DNA of 51,534 nt from positions 268,413 through 319,946 of the forward strand of contig DAIDJL010000004.1 in assembly GCA_027450205.1 (NCBI GenBank), written 5' to 3'. The stretch's first letter is position 1. Every line of letters starts with the position of its first letter. The stretch is from Candidatus Parcubacteria bacterium (GTDB lineage: Bacteria; Patescibacteriota; Minisyncoccia; UBA6257; 2-01-FULL-56-20). The position numbers and the translations under genes are program-made. Shown piece after piece: positions 26,859 through 36,267 of this stretch. Below the pieces are notes generated by a model. The model saw only the letters and a program-made list of their open reading frames with translations, had not been told where the DNA came from and did not search any database.

Positions 26859-27707
26859 CTATTTATTGTTGCGATTGCGAATGCTGACGCGCCGCTTGAC
26901 GATGAATTGGCTCGACCGCTTCTTCTTATTGCGTGTCTTATGACCGCCGGTAACCTTGCCCCAAAGGGTCTTCGGTTTGCGGGTACCGCGCGGCTGTGCG
27001 CCCTCACCGCCTCCGTACGGATGATCTACCGGATTCATGGCGCTGCCGCGGACCGTCGGACGGATACCCATCCAGCGCGAGCGGCCGGCCTTGCCAAAAT
27101 TCACGAGCGACCACTCCGAGTTGGAAACCTGTCCGAGCGATGCAAGGCAGGTCCACAATACGCGGCGAACTTCGCCGGAGTTGAGCTTAAGATCGGTATA
27201 GCCGTCGGCATTCGCAAGAACCTCCAGATACGCGCCGGCGGAACGCGCCAATTGGCCGCCGCGGCCCGGCGTCATTTCAACATTATAAACCTGCTGGCCT
27301 ACCGGAATATTCTTGAGCTGCATGCGATTACCGCTCTTGACCGGCGCCGCCTCCGCGGTGATGATCTCGTCCCCTGCCTTCATTTTCTCCGGAGCCAAAA
27401 TATACGCCCTCGCACCATCGGCATACTTTATGAGCGCGATGAACGCGGTGCGATACGGATCGTACTCGATCGTTTCCACGACCGCCTTTTGATCCATGCG
27501 GTTCTGCTTAAAATCGATCATGCGATAAAGCTTCTTGTTGCCGCCTCCCTGGTGGCGGACAGTGATGCGGCCCGCGGAGTTGCGCCCGGAATTTGATTTC
27601 AGCCGCGTAACGAGGGGTTTGTAAGGACGCGCGCCCTTGGTGAGGGTGCTGTAGTCAGAAGACGTCATATTGCGCCGTGAAGCGCTTGTAGGCTTGAAAC
27701 TTTTCAT
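26859..27707 (-). CDS. rplB: Ribosomal protein uL2
   Basis: [24 protein letters not shown]...[26 protein letters not shown]...[21 protein letters not shown]. Confidence 0.98.
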   Translation of the reverse strand: MKSFKPTSASRRNMTSSDYSTLTKGARPYKPLVTRLKSNSGRNSAGRITVRHQGGGNKKLYRMIDFKQNRMDQKAVVETIEYDPYRTAFIALIKYADGARAYILAPEKMKAGDEIITAEAAPVKSGNRMQLKNIPVGQQVYNVEMTPGRGGQLARSAGAYLEVLANADGYTDLKLNSGEVRRVLWTCLASLGQVSNSEWSLVNFGKAGRSRWMGIRPTVRGSAMNPVDHPYGGGEGAQPRGTRKPKTLWGKVTGGHKTRNKKKRSSQFIVKRRVSIRNRNNK

Positions 27708-27714
27708 TACCTTA

Positions 27715-27993
27715 TTAATTCAGGTCTATTTTTTGTCCTTCTTTGATGGTGACGATCGCCTTGCGGTGTCCCTGGGTCTTGCCTTTGATGCCGCGGCCGG
27801 AACGTTTTGTTTTTCCGACGCGATTCAAAATATTCACGGAGAGCGCATCTACCTTATAGAGTGCGTGGACCGCCTTTTTGACCTCCGGCTTCGTCGCCCC
27901 GGATTTTACCAAAAAAACATACTGATTGGAAGCGGTCAGCTTTGTGGCTTTTTCGGTGATCCACGGTTTCTTGATGAGAAGGGGGTCGGTCAT
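27715..27993 (-). CDS. rplW: Ribosomal protein uL23
   Basis: MTDPLLIKKPWITEKATKLTASNQYVFLVKSGATKPEVKKAVHALYKV; start trimmed from the ORF track. Confidence 0.93.
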   Translation of the reverse strand: MTDPLLIKKPWITEKATKLTASNQYVFLVKSGATKPEVKKAVHALYKVDALSVNILNRVGKTKRSGRGIKGKTQGHRKAIVTIKEGQKIDLN

Positions 27994-28003
27994 GAAAATA
28001 ATA

Positions 28004-28648
28004 TTAGATCTTATAGTGCTTTTCGATGGTAGCGACCACGTCCTTGTCGATAAAGAGGTTCTTGTGGTTGATGATATCAAAAATATTGAGCGAACCTGCC
28101 TCAATGACCTTCGTCTTTTGAAGGTTGTTCGTGGCACGGAACAGGTTCTTGTTCGTATTGTCCGAAACGAGCAAAACGTCAAAACGCTTATCGCCCTTGC
28201 GCGGCGCCAGGATCGCCTTCAATGCCGTTGCAACATGCTTTGTCTTCGGCGCTTCCAGAACAAGGCTATCAAACACCTTGACCTCACCATCTTTGGCTTT
28301 CTTGGAAAGCACGGAAAAGAGCGCGACACGCTTCATCTTTTTGTTCACCTTTTGTGAATAATCCTTATCGTTGCGAGGACCATGAGCCTTTCCACCACCT
28401 ACCCAGATCGGGGAGCGGGTGGAGCCGTGACGCGCGCGGCCGGTGCCTTTCTGCCTCCACGGCTTCTTGCCGCCGCCGCGCACTTCGCTGCGATCTTTCA
28501 CGTGCGCCCACGGCGCGCGCGCGTTCGCGAGCTGTGCTTCCAATACCTGTTTCACGAGCGCCGCATTCCACTTTGCGCCAAAAACCTCCGCCGGTAATTC
28601 CATCGTTCCCACCACTTCGTTCTTTAAATTATAGACGTCGGCCTTCAT
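28004..28648 (-). CDS. rplD: Ribosomal protein uL4
   Basis: RSEVRGGGKKPWRQKGTGRARHGSTRSPIWVGGGKAHGP. Confidence 0.97.
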   Translation of the reverse strand: MKADVYNLKNEVVGTMELPAEVFGAKWNAALVKQVLEAQLANARAPWAHVKDRSEVRGGGKKPWRQKGTGRARHGSTRSPIWVGGGKAHGPRNDKDYSQKVNKKMKRVALFSVLSKKAKDGEVKVFDSLVLEAPKTKHVATALKAILAPRKGDKRFDVLLVSDNTNKNLFRATNNLQKTKVIEAGSLNIFDIINHKNLFIDKDVVATIEKHYKI

Positions 28649-28649
28649 G

Positions 28650-29213
28650 TTATTTCGTATTTGAAATTTCGATCAATCCGCCGCGATTGCCCGGCACCGC
28701 GCCGCGCAGGAAAAGCAGATTATTCTCTTTGTCTATCGCCGCAATGACGAGATTCTTTATGGTGACGCGCTCGGTGCCCATGTGTCCGGCCATACGACGG
28801 CCCGGGACGACACGCTGGAATGCGGTGGAACCGATGGAGCCGGGGTGGCGGTGGCGATTCTTCTGGCCGTGCGTCTTCGGACCGCCGCGGAAGTTATAAC
28901 GCTTGACGACACCCTGGAACCCGCGTCCCTTGGTTATGCCACTCACGCGCACTTTGTCCCCTTCTACAAACGAATCGACGCCGATCATGTCATCGAGCTT
29001 AAGTGCGGCAACGTCCACCTTTTGATTCGGGCGGTTCTTAAACTCACGCTTTTTCTTGCCCAACGTCAGCTGAACGGCCTCGTAGCCGTCGCGTTCCGCG
29101 GTACGCAAAATCGAAACCTTGTTGGGTTCCGCTTGGACGACCGTAACCGGAACGACTTTGCCGTCCTTCCAGATCTGCGTCATTTTAAGTTTTTTGCCTA
29201 ATATATATGACAT
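28650..29213 (-). CDS. rplC: Ribosomal protein uL3
   Basis: MSYILGKKLKMTQIW...VSGITKGRGFQGVVKRYNFRGGPKTHGQKNRHRHPGSIG. Confidence 0.97.
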   Translation of the reverse strand: MSYILGKKLKMTQIWKDGKVVPVTVVQAEPNKVSILRTAERDGYEAVQLTLGKKKREFKNRPNQKVDVAALKLDDMIGVDSFVEGDKVRVSGITKGRGFQGVVKRYNFRGGPKTHGQKNRHRHPGSIGSTAFQRVVPGRRMAGHMGTERVTIKNLVIAAIDKENNLLFLRGAVPGNRGGLIEISNTK

Positions 29214-29221
29214 TTTCTTGA

Positions 29222-29452
29222 TCGTCCGGTGGGATACTCCTTTGAATGAGTACGTGCGGAATCCAGTAAAAAATAATTAACTCCGGGGTCGAATCCCGGA
29301 GTTTTTAGCACAATCAACCGACCCACCCCGCTTTTATACGGGATCCAGAGAAAACGGCGACCGTTTTTCTGCGCCTGGCCCGCGAACACATTTCGCGTTC
29401 GTAGCCGAGGCAAAAGGGAGATATTGCATAAAAACTAACCGAGCAAACCTTG
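29222..29452 (-). promoter_or_regulatory. Long structured 5' leader of the rplC operon with internal terminator
   Basis: Minus: hairpin AACTCCGGG-ATTCGA-CCCCGGAGTT then AATTATTTTTTA, preceded by AGAAAAACGGTCGCCGTTTTCTCT hairpin. Confidence 0.6.
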
Positions 29453-29458
29453 ATGACG

Positions 29459-29486
29459 ATTATAGCAAAATGGCTTCCAATGTCAA
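29459..29486 (-). promoter_or_regulatory. rplC operon promoter TTGACA-N16-TATAAT
   Basis: -35 at 29481-29486, -10 at 29459-29464. Confidence 0.85.
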
Positions 29487-29494
29487 ATGGGCTA

Positions 29495-30496
29495 TTACGG
29501 CAACAGCTGTTTCATCTCGTCCGCATTCAGCGTATATGCCCGCACAAACGAGTCGTCCACATGCGCATAAAGGACACCGCTCCCCTTCCCCTGCTCCACG
29601 AATTGGCTTGCAAACGTGATCGTCCGCGCCGCGCTGTCTTGAATGAATGGTTCAGGCGAGACCCAGTCGATCTTCCCATTCTCGTAATCGTAGATGAACA
29701 AGCCAATTGAAAACATGCCATATTGTATTTCGTCTCCCACGCGCCGATTCGCCTCGCGGCCATTTATAACGCCCAACCGTTTTCCCTCGCCAACATCAAT
29801 AAAACTTTTAGGGAATAGCGGCCCGGGCGATGCGTGCCCGCCAATCCACGGGATATTACGCTCCTTGGGATGGAACACCGTCTCGCCGAACTTCCAGGAT
29901 TTTCCCATATCCTCCGCGATAGCAACACGGACGGTGGAATAATCAAAGTCTTCTTCTTTTATTGAAGACTCCACAAGGTTGTTTCTAACGCCATTACTGT
30001 TCAATGGCGCAATCGAAACTTCCTTCGCGCTGGCCATGCCTTCATCCCTAAGCACCGGCGCCGTCATTTCCAAAGACCCAATATCATTCCCGACGGCATG
30101 ACCAAGATGAATCAGTATTCCATGCTTTTCTTTTTTGTGAAACGGCATCGTGAAATAGAGATGCATTAATCCCGTCTTCTCATCGATGAAAATATCCGGA
30201 TCTTCGAGGCCGAGAAAATCTGCGCCAGCGCCGCTTAATTGCGCGATGACCACTTCCTGATTTTTTATTACTAATCTTTCGCCGATAGAAAATCGTTCCA
30301 GTGAATCTCCGCGAACTTTATACAGAACGCTCCGGTCTATATAGCCGGATGTTGCAACATCGCCCGCGCGATTTGTGATGCATCGAATGACACCGTCTTT
30401 ATATCCGGTGCGCGGGTCGAGCGAGATCGCCATCACATGCTCAAACTTCCCACCCGTCTCCACCGCTTTCCCCGGATGCTCAATATAACCCTTCAT
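29495..30496 (-). CDS. Beta-propeller glycoside hydrolase/phosphorylase-like protein (GH43/GH130-like)
   Basis: GLEDPDIFIDEKTGLMHLYFT; WIGGHASPGPLFP; ATG 6 nt after TATAAT (30503-30508). Confidence 0.6.
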   Translation of the reverse strand: MKGYIEHPGKAVETGGKFEHVMAISLDPRTGYKDGVIRCITNRAGDVATSGYIDRSVLYKVRGDSLERFSIGERLVIKNQEVVIAQLSGAGADFLGLEDPDIFIDEKTGLMHLYFTMPFHKKEKHGILIHLGHAVGNDIGSLEMTAPVLRDEGMASAKEVSIAPLNSNGVRNNLVESSIKEEDFDYSTVRVAIAEDMGKSWKFGETVFHPKERNIPWIGGHASPGPLFPKSFIDVGEGKRLGVINGREANRRVGDEIQYGMFSIGLFIYDYENGKIDWVSPEPFIQDSAARTITFASQFVEQGKGSGVLYAHVDDSFVRAYTLNADEMKQLLP

Positions 30497-30522
30497 ATTT
30501 CTATTATAACCCTGCCGCAAAC

Positions 30523-30550
30523 AAAAAGCCCCGCTTTCGCGGGGCTTTTT
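30523..30550 (-). terminator. Terminator of rpsJ
   Basis: AAAAAGCCCCGC-TTTC-GCGGGGCTTTTT. Confidence 0.9.
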
Positions 30551-30573
30551 ACAGTCGTTGCCAGTGGCAACTC

Positions 30574-30897
30574 CTAGACCATCTTGATCTCGATATCGAC
30601 GCCGGCGGGAAGGTTCAAGTTCGAAAGTGATTCGATGATCTTCTGGCTGGGATTCAATATCTCGACGAGGCGCTTATGAACACGGAGCTCGAACTGCTCG
30701 CGGGCATCCTTGTGGACGAACGTGGAACGGTTGACGGTATAGTGTTTTACTTCCGTGGGGAGCGGGATAGGTCCCGTCACCTTTGCGTCGTTCCGCTCGG
30801 CGGCCTCGATGATCTGACGTGCCGAATTGTCGATCAGTTTGTGATCGTACGACTTGATGCGGAGGCGCAGCTTTTGTGGGGTATCGGTCTTAGCCAT
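30574..30897 (-). CDS. rpsJ: Ribosomal protein uS10
   Basis: [71 protein letters not shown]. Confidence 0.98.
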   Translation of the reverse strand: MAKTDTPQKLRLRIKSYDHKLIDNSARQIIEAAERNDAKVTGPIPLPTEVKHYTVNRSTFVHKDAREQFELRVHKRLVEILNPSQKIIESLSNLNLPAGVDIEIKMV

Positions 30898-30911
30898 TTG
30901 AGTACCAAGAG

Positions 30912-30939
30912 ATTATAGCAAATCCGGCACGAGTGTCAA
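30912..30939 (-). promoter_or_regulatory. rpsJ promoter TTGACA-N16-TATAAT followed by CTCTTGGTA
   Basis: -35 30934-30939, -10 30912-30917; ATG 14 nt after the -10. Confidence 0.85.
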
Positions 30940-30994
30940 TAAGCAACGGTGTAAATCACTTTAGATAGTTTTAACGCCCAATTCATTACACTCC

Positions 30995-31068
30995 CCGCGG
31001 GGGTGGCATAGTGTTGGGTCCGAGGTGACGCTATGGATCCACGAGGCGCAAGTCCTCGCACCCCCGCG
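30995..31068 (+). ncRNA. Candidate structured RNA, tRNA-like/three-way-junction fold
   Basis: Outer stem GCGGGGGTG/CACCCCCGC; hairpin CGAGG-CGCAAGT-CCTCG shaped like a T-arm; GGGTCC/GGATCC or CATAG/CTATG internal pairing. Confidence 0.4.
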
Positions 31069-31110
31069 CATAGACGCAAAAAGAAACATTAAATAAAGAT
31101 TAAAAATGTT

Positions 31111-31209
31111 TTGACGAATGTTTTGGTGTTGTTATTATGGTTATGGTGTCATCTCGGACCATCCAGCATTATGTTTGGATTCGCAAAAAACCCGGCAACG
31201 GGTTTTTTG
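31111..31209 (+). ncRNA. Candidate small RNA: promoter TTGACG-N16-TATTAT to terminator, no ORF
   Basis: -35 31111-31116, -10 31133-31138; hairpin ATGGT/ACCAT; terminator AAAAAACCCG-GCAA-CGGGTTTTTT at 31185-31208. Confidence 0.4.
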
Positions 31210-31220
31210 TTTGTGCGGGG

Positions 31221-31748
31221 TCACGTACGTCCGCCGATTACCTCAATAATTCGATTAACCACGCCATCCAGATCCCCTTTTGTGCTAAACGGGATTGCAC
31301 CATACGAGAGCAATAACGGATCGTATTCTTTCTGCCATTCAACATTATCATCCTGTTCTGCTTTGGTTTTCCCATATCCGGATTTATTGGTCCTCGTTTG
31401 CATACGATAGACAAGGGACTCCGAATCGGCCTGCAAAAGGATTATCTTATCAAAAAAGGATAGAAATTCTTTTTGATTGCCGCTGCCAGTCGTGCCCGCC
31501 ACAACGATATCCCCATGCTCGGCGAATAGTTCCTTCAATTTATCCATATCGCAGACTCTATCCACAGTTTTGAACCACGCCTTGTCATTGACCGGCTTGT
31601 ATTCAACTCTTTCTTTCGTGACCTTATCCTGCCAATAGAACAAGCCTGGGACGTCGTGAAGATCAATGGCGGAAATTCCCTTTTCCGTTAACGCCTTCGC
31701 TATTGTGGATTTTCCCGTTCCCGCAACGCCAGTTAATAATATTTTCAT
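31221..31748 (-). CDS. P-loop nucleoside/nucleotide kinase-like protein
   Basis: MKILLTGVAGTGKSTIAKALTEKGISAIDLHDV; ATG 6 nt after TATAAT. Confidence 0.75.
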   Translation of the reverse strand: MKILLTGVAGTGKSTIAKALTEKGISAIDLHDVPGLFYWQDKVTKERVEYKPVNDKAWFKTVDRVCDMDKLKELFAEHGDIVVAGTTGSGNQKEFLSFFDKIILLQADSESLVYRMQTRTNKSGYGKTKAEQDDNVEWQKEYDPLLLSYGAIPFSTKGDLDGVVNRIIEVIGGRT

Positions 31749-31806
31749 CCCTCAATTATATACCGCGCTCGGCATCGCCGACGATAGCCCATATATAGCA
31801 GGTAAA

Positions 31807-31908
31807 ATAAAACACCACTCTTGAGGGGAATCGCGGAGCCGCGTAGGCGGCGAGCGTTAGGGGGCGGCCAGCAGGCCGCAACCCGTCCCCGAGAGAGTGG
31901 TGTTTTAT
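31807..31908 (-). repeat. Hairpin element downstream of tuf (15-bp perfect arms, structured apical domain)
   Basis: ataaaacaccactct / agagtggtgttttat; GCGGCC-AGCA-GGCCGC internal hairpin; CGCGGAGCCGCG. Confidence 0.85.
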
Positions 31909-31913
31909 CTTGC

Positions 31914-33113
31914 CTACTTGATAATCTTCGTCACGACACCGGCGCCGACGGTCTTGCCGCCCTCGCGGATGGCGAAACGCATCTTGTCTTCCATCGCAAC
32001 CGGGGTGATGAGTTTGACCGTGATCTTGACCGTATCACCAGGCATGACCATTTCCATTCCTTCCGGAAGGGTCACCTCGCCCGTCACGTCCGTGGTGCGG
32101 ATGTAGAACTGCGGCTTGTAGCCCTTGAAGAACGGAGAGTGGCGGCCACCCTCTTCTTTTGAGAGCACATAGATCTCGCCCTCAAACTCCGAGTGCGGGG
32201 TAACGCTGCCCGGCTTTGCGAGCACCTGTCCGCGCTCCACGTCCTCTTTCTTGAGACCGCGGAGGAGCAAACCGGCGTTGTCGCCTGCCTGGCCTTCATC
32301 CAAGCTCTTATTGAACATCTCAATGCCGGTGACGACGGTCTTGGCGGTCGGCTTGAGACCGACAACCTCGACTTCCTCGTTCACTTTGACTTTGCCGCGC
32401 TCGATGCGGCCCGTAACGACCGTACCGCGGCCTTCAATGGAGAAGATATCCTCGATAGGCATAAGGAACGGCTTGTCCAATTCGCGGACCGGATCCGGGA
32501 AGAAGTCATCCATCGCTTTTACGAGATCCAGGATCGGCTTGGCATCCGGTGAATCGGCATCGGTCGCATTCAACGCTTTGAGCGCCGAACCGCGGATGAC
32601 CGGGGCGGTGTCGCCGGGGAAACCGTTCTTGGTGAGCAGCTCGCGGACCTCGGACTCCACGAGGTCGATCAATTCCGGATCATCCACCATGTCGCACTTG
32701 TTGAGGAACACAATGATCGAAGGCACGCCTACCTGACGGGCAAGCAGGATGTGCTCGCGAGTCTGCGGCATCGGGCCGTCGGTTGCGGCAACCACGAGCA
32801 CTGCGCCGTCCATCTGGGCGGCACCGGTGATCATGTTCTTGATATAGTCGGCGTGACCGGGAGCATCAACGTGCGCATAGTGGCGCTTCTCCGACTGGTA
32901 CTCCGAGTGGTGAAGGGCGATCGTGATACCACGCGCCTTCTCTTCCGGAGCGTTGTCGATCTGATCAACCTTCTCTTCTTTCTTTGCCCAACCCTTCAAA
33001 AACAGAACGTGGGTGATGGCCGCCGTCAAGGTGGTCTTGCCGTGGTCAACATGGCCGATCGTGCCGACGTTCAGGTGCGGCTTGGACCGGTCAAATTTTT
33101 CTTTTTCTGCCAT
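31914..33113 (-). CDS. tuf: Elongation factor Tu
   Basis: [66 protein letters not shown]-type sequence. Confidence 0.99.
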   Translation of the reverse strand: MAEKEKFDRSKPHLNVGTIGHVDHGKTTLTAAITHVLFLKGWAKKEEKVDQIDNAPEEKARGITIALHHSEYQSEKRHYAHVDAPGHADYIKNMITGAAQMDGAVLVVAATDGPMPQTREHILLARQVGVPSIIVFLNKCDMVDDPELIDLVESEVRELLTKNGFPGDTAPVIRGSALKALNATDADSPDAKPILDLVKAMDDFFPDPVRELDKPFLMPIEDIFSIEGRGTVVTGRIERGKVKVNEEVEVVGLKPTAKTVVTGIEMFNKSLDEGQAGDNAGLLLRGLKKEDVERGQVLAKPGSVTPHSEFEGEIYVLSKEEGGRHSPFFKGYKPQFYIRTTDVTGEVTLPEGMEMVMPGDTVKITVKLITPVAMEDKMRFAIREGGKTVGAGVVTKIIK

Positions 33114-33235
33114 AGTTAAAAATTGATTAAAAGTTTATTTTGATTTTTTACCCCACCCCCTCTCAAATAAAAACAGCTGTTACGCTGTAAAAACCTAAAC
33201 CAATCGACCGGTTTAGAGAAAGGGTTTACCAAGAG

Positions 33236-33265
33236 ATTGTAAAGCAAAGTTGCCGATTTTGTCAA
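33236..33265 (-). promoter_or_regulatory. tuf promoter TTGACA-N18-TACAAT followed by CTCTTGGTA
   Basis: -35 33260-33265, -10 33236-33241; leader contains ACAGC/GCTGT-T5 hairpin. Confidence 0.7.
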
Positions 33266-33373
33266 ATTGGACGGGGAAAACCTGGGGATTTCCCGTAGCT
33301 TCCATCTGCGCCTTCCCGTAACCGATTTACTTTTCCGCCCGGTTGCGATATATTTCCCGCGGGAGGAGCTCAT

Positions 33374-33694
33374 ATGAGCCTTAAGGAACGCCGCAAGAAA
33401 TTCAAAAAACTGCTGATCCGGCACTGTGCCGGATCGTACAGCATCATCGGGATGCGCGCCGCGTTGTACGACGATGAACGCATTGAAGTGTCGATCGACA
33501 TACGAAGCAAGCAGTACGGCAAGCGATTTGTAAAATTGGCCAAGAAGATCAGGCTTATGGAGGCTGACATCAGAAAAAAGTTCTCCGGATGGAACGTCCG
33601 CGTGGAAATATGGCCCGATGAAAACGCGCTGGCCAAGAAGGGCAAGCCATTCCGGGGAAAGAAAATCGTTCTTTCGCATCCCCATAAACTCTAA
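33374..33694 (+). CDS. Hypothetical basic protein, 106 aa, SD-led monocistronic gene
   Basis: GGGAGGAG before ATG; terminator AGATCGCA...TGCGATCTTTCTT after. Confidence 0.7.
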   Translation: MSLKERRKKFKKLLIRHCAGSYSIIGMRAALYDDERIEVSIDIRSKQYGKRFVKLAKKIRLMEADIRKKFSGWNVRVEIWPDENALAKKGKPFRGKKIVLSHPHKL

Positions 33695-33786
33695 GATCGT
33701 TTTACCGCCGCAACAGATCGCAGCCCCCGGGTTGCGATCTTTCTTTAGATAATTAGATAAAGAGGGTTTTATCAACTTCTTCCGTT

Positions 33787-34431
33787 TTATTTCTCCAGGG
33801 AGATCATCTCCAGCGATATTTTCCCTTCGCGTAAAACCTCCACGCGCCCGCGGCGAACGCGCACGATCGTGGATGGCAGTGATCGCGTGAGTGTGCCCGC
33901 GTCCAGATACATATCCGGGCCGGCAACGGCGCGGCGGGCAACGGCGCGAGCCGCGCGCCGAGCGCTGCCACCCAACTGCCGCTTTACTGCGCGAACCGTA
34001 AAACATCCCGGCTTGCCGGACAGGTTCGCCGACGTGGCAATGATGGGCGCCCCCGTAAGGATGGCGAGCCGCGCAGCAACAGGATCCGCCGACCAGCGCA
34101 CCGCGACGCGATCCCCGCCAACGGCCAACGCAACGCGTCGTGACCGCGCCTTGAGCACGATGGCGAGCGGTCCCGGCCAATACCGCCGGGCAAGCGATAG
34201 CTCCGCCCGCGAGAATAAAAAGAATTTCCGCGCCTGCGCAAAGCTCCCCACGATCACCGGCAATTGCTTCTCCAACGAGCGCCGCTTGATCGCGTACACC
34301 TTTCGCACCGCGGATGCATCAAGCACCGACGCCGCGAGCCCATAGAGCGTCTCCGTCGGAAACACCACCGTGCCTCCCCCGGCCAGCATCGCCCCCGCCC
34401 GCGCGATCAATTCCGATGAGACCTTCTTCAT
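33787..34431 (-). CDS. tsaC: Threonylcarbamoyl-AMP synthase (Sua5/YciO/YrdC/TsaC family)
   Basis: GGTVVFPTETLYGLAASVLDASAVRKVYAIKRRSLEKQLPVIV; APIIATSANLSGKP. Confidence 0.93.
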   Translation of the reverse strand: MKKVSSELIARAGAMLAGGGTVVFPTETLYGLAASVLDASAVRKVYAIKRRSLEKQLPVIVGSFAQARKFFLFSRAELSLARRYWPGPLAIVLKARSRRVALAVGGDRVAVRWSADPVAARLAILTGAPIIATSANLSGKPGCFTVRAVKRQLGGSARRAARAVARRAVAGPDMYLDAGTLTRSLPSTIVRVRRGRVEVLREGKISLEMISLEK

Positions 34432-34462
34432 CCGCTCAGTATAGCAACTATCTAAAACAAAA

Positions 34463-34490
34463 ATAGCCGCCGAAGCAGCTATTTTTATAC
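34463..34490 (-). terminator. Hairpin terminator between metK and tsaC
   Basis: aaaatagc...gctatttttata. Confidence 0.65.
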
Positions 34491-34614
34491 CAAGTCGGAA
34501 ATTTATGATCCGTAATTCACCAGATCACCATCCCTGCGATCATTTTATTACACCCAGCAACAAAGTCAAAACTCTTTTAATGATTTTTTAATCTTCGGCA
34601 AACAACAGCAAAAA

Positions 34615-35628
34615 TTATCCCCAGCTGAATTCCCTCCCAAAGTGTCCCCAAGCGGCGGTGTCCGCCCAGCGCGCGGAGTCGAACTTCAAAAGCGTGGCAA
34701 TGCCACGAGGCGAAAGATCGTAGCCCTCCACAGGGACAACGCGCACGCCACTAGCGCCCGCAGAACCTCCACCAGAACCTTCGTCTAGCTCCGCCACCGC
34801 CATCACCGGCTCCGGCTTCCCGATGGCATACGCGAGCTTTACGCGCACCGCGCTGGCGGTGGCAAAGCGCCCGAGGTAATCCACCGCGATGCGGCGGGCG
34901 ATGTACGCACCCGAGCGGTCCACTTTGGTAAGATCCTTGCCAGAGAACGATCCCCCGCCAATGCCGATCTCCGGCCCGTAGTTGTCGATCACGATCTTGC
35001 GCCCGGAGATCCCCGAGTCCGCATCGAATCCGCCAAGCGACCACTCGCCCGCGGGATTGATCAAATATTCGTCGGCCGTAATGGAAGAGCGTACAAGCGC
35101 TTCGAGCTCCGCGGTCGGCGCGTTCTGAAAGCTCGCCACCACGCACGTCGCGCGATCGCCATCGAGCGTCACCTGCGTCTTCCCGTCAAACGGATAACGG
35201 GCATACAACTTTCGGCACAGCTCTCGCGCGAGCACGTACTCCAAAGGCATGAATGACGGCGTCTCCCGCGTGGCATAGCCGATCATGATTCCCTGATCTC
35301 CCGCGCCGCCCGTATCCACGCCGCGCCCGATCTCCGGGCTCTGCGCCACAAGATTCACGTGCACCGCCACGCGTGCGCCCTCTTCGCCTCCCAACGCCGA
35401 TCGCACCACAGCCGGGATATCTACCGTCGCCGCGCTCGTCACCTCCCCCGAAATCGTGATGTGCCCGTGGCCGCCCATCACCTCCGCCGCCACGCGGCTT
35501 AATGGATCCCCCGCCAGATACGCATCTAGAATCGAGTCCGCAATGAGATCGCACAATTTATCCGGATGCCGTGGCGAAACAGCTTCTGCGGTCCTTTGGG
35601 CCGCTTCCAAACCATTTTTTATTTGCAT
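34615..35628 (-). CDS. metK: S-adenosylmethionine synthetase
   Basis: AEAVSPRHPDKLCDLIADSILDAYLAGDPLSRVAAEVMGGHGHITISGEV; GAGDQGIMIGYA; GGGSFSGKDLTKVDRSGAYIARRIA. Confidence 0.96.
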   Translation of the reverse strand: MQIKNGLEAAQRTAEAVSPRHPDKLCDLIADSILDAYLAGDPLSRVAAEVMGGHGHITISGEVTSAATVDIPAVVRSALGGEEGARVAVHVNLVAQSPEIGRGVDTGGAGDQGIMIGYATRETPSFMPLEYVLARELCRKLYARYPFDGKTQVTLDGDRATCVVASFQNAPTAELEALVRSSITADEYLINPAGEWSLGGFDADSGISGRKIVIDNYGPEIGIGGGSFSGKDLTKVDRSGAYIARRIAVDYLGRFATASAVRVKLAYAIGKPEPVMAVAELDEGSGGGSAGASGVRVVPVEGYDLSPRGIATLLKFDSARWADTAAWGHFGREFSWG

Positions 35629-35666
35629 AATTAGGTTAATTGATTGATTAATGTATTTTGATCATC

Positions 35667-35820
35667 GACCAAGAACAAAAACAACCGCCTACACGGCGGT
35701 TGAGCATATGAAGCATCTTCCCCGTGAAGGGTTGGAGTTCGCACCGTATCGAATCCTCGATCGGTTGCGGGCGGAGCATCGGGCCAAATCCCTTAGCATC
35801 TCCACTCTCTTGATGTGCTT
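35667..35820 (-). promoter_or_regulatory. SAM-I (S-box) riboswitch plus expression-platform terminator upstream of metK
   Basis: Minus: AAGCACATCAAGAGAGTGGAGATGCTAAGGGATTTGGCCCGATGCTCCGCCCGCAACC...GGTGCGAACTCCAACCC...GGGGAAGATGCTT; terminator AACCGCC-GTGTA-GGCGGTT-GTTTTTG. Confidence 0.93.
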
Positions 35821-35874
35821 ATTCGGTTGTAGAATTAGTATATCACAAAATTAAGGCCCATAGAGAAACCAACC

Positions 35875-36267
35875 TCAAAGCAATATTTTATATTTTGGAT
35901 AATTATCCTTCACTAGCTGCTTCCATAATGCGGTTTCGTTGCCACTCCCCAAATCGGTCTTCTTATAAACCAACAATACGTGCACCATACACGTGTCGCT
36001 ATGAACTGCCACGATACACCGGTTGCCCGATGCGTGACGAGACTCTTTGGTACCCGCGACGCGAAATTCTGTTTTGCAGATCCGCACCGGTGCCTGATCG
36101 GTGATTGTCTCCGCAACTGAAGTTTCGAGAAGTGAATCAAAGCGTTTTAACTCGGCGTCGATAGCGGTCCAGGTCGTCATCCAGGCACCTTTATATTTTT
36201 TCTCGAAAGATTTTATGAAGTGCCGCTCTGCGAATGGTTCAATAAGGACCCCATAGTTAGTAGACAT
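35875..36267 (-). CDS. Putative toxin of a Panacea-type TA pair (RelE/HigB-like size)
   Basis: MSTNYGVLIEPFAERHFIKSFEKKYKGAWMTTWTAIDAELKRFDSLLETS...; start overlaps the end of the antitoxin ORF. Confidence 0.65.
   Translation of the reverse strand: MSTNYGVLIEPFAERHFIKSFEKKYKGAWMTTWTAIDAELKRFDSLLETSVAETITDQAPVRICKTEFRVAGTKESRHASGNRCIVAVHSDTCMVHVLLVYKKTDLGSGNETALWKQLVKDNYPKYKILL

Noticed and set aside
33116-34180. 354-aa minus ORF across the tuf leader, the 33374 gene and tsaC
   Set aside because: Low-complexity Arg/Gly-rich translation overlapping better-supported genes in other frames.
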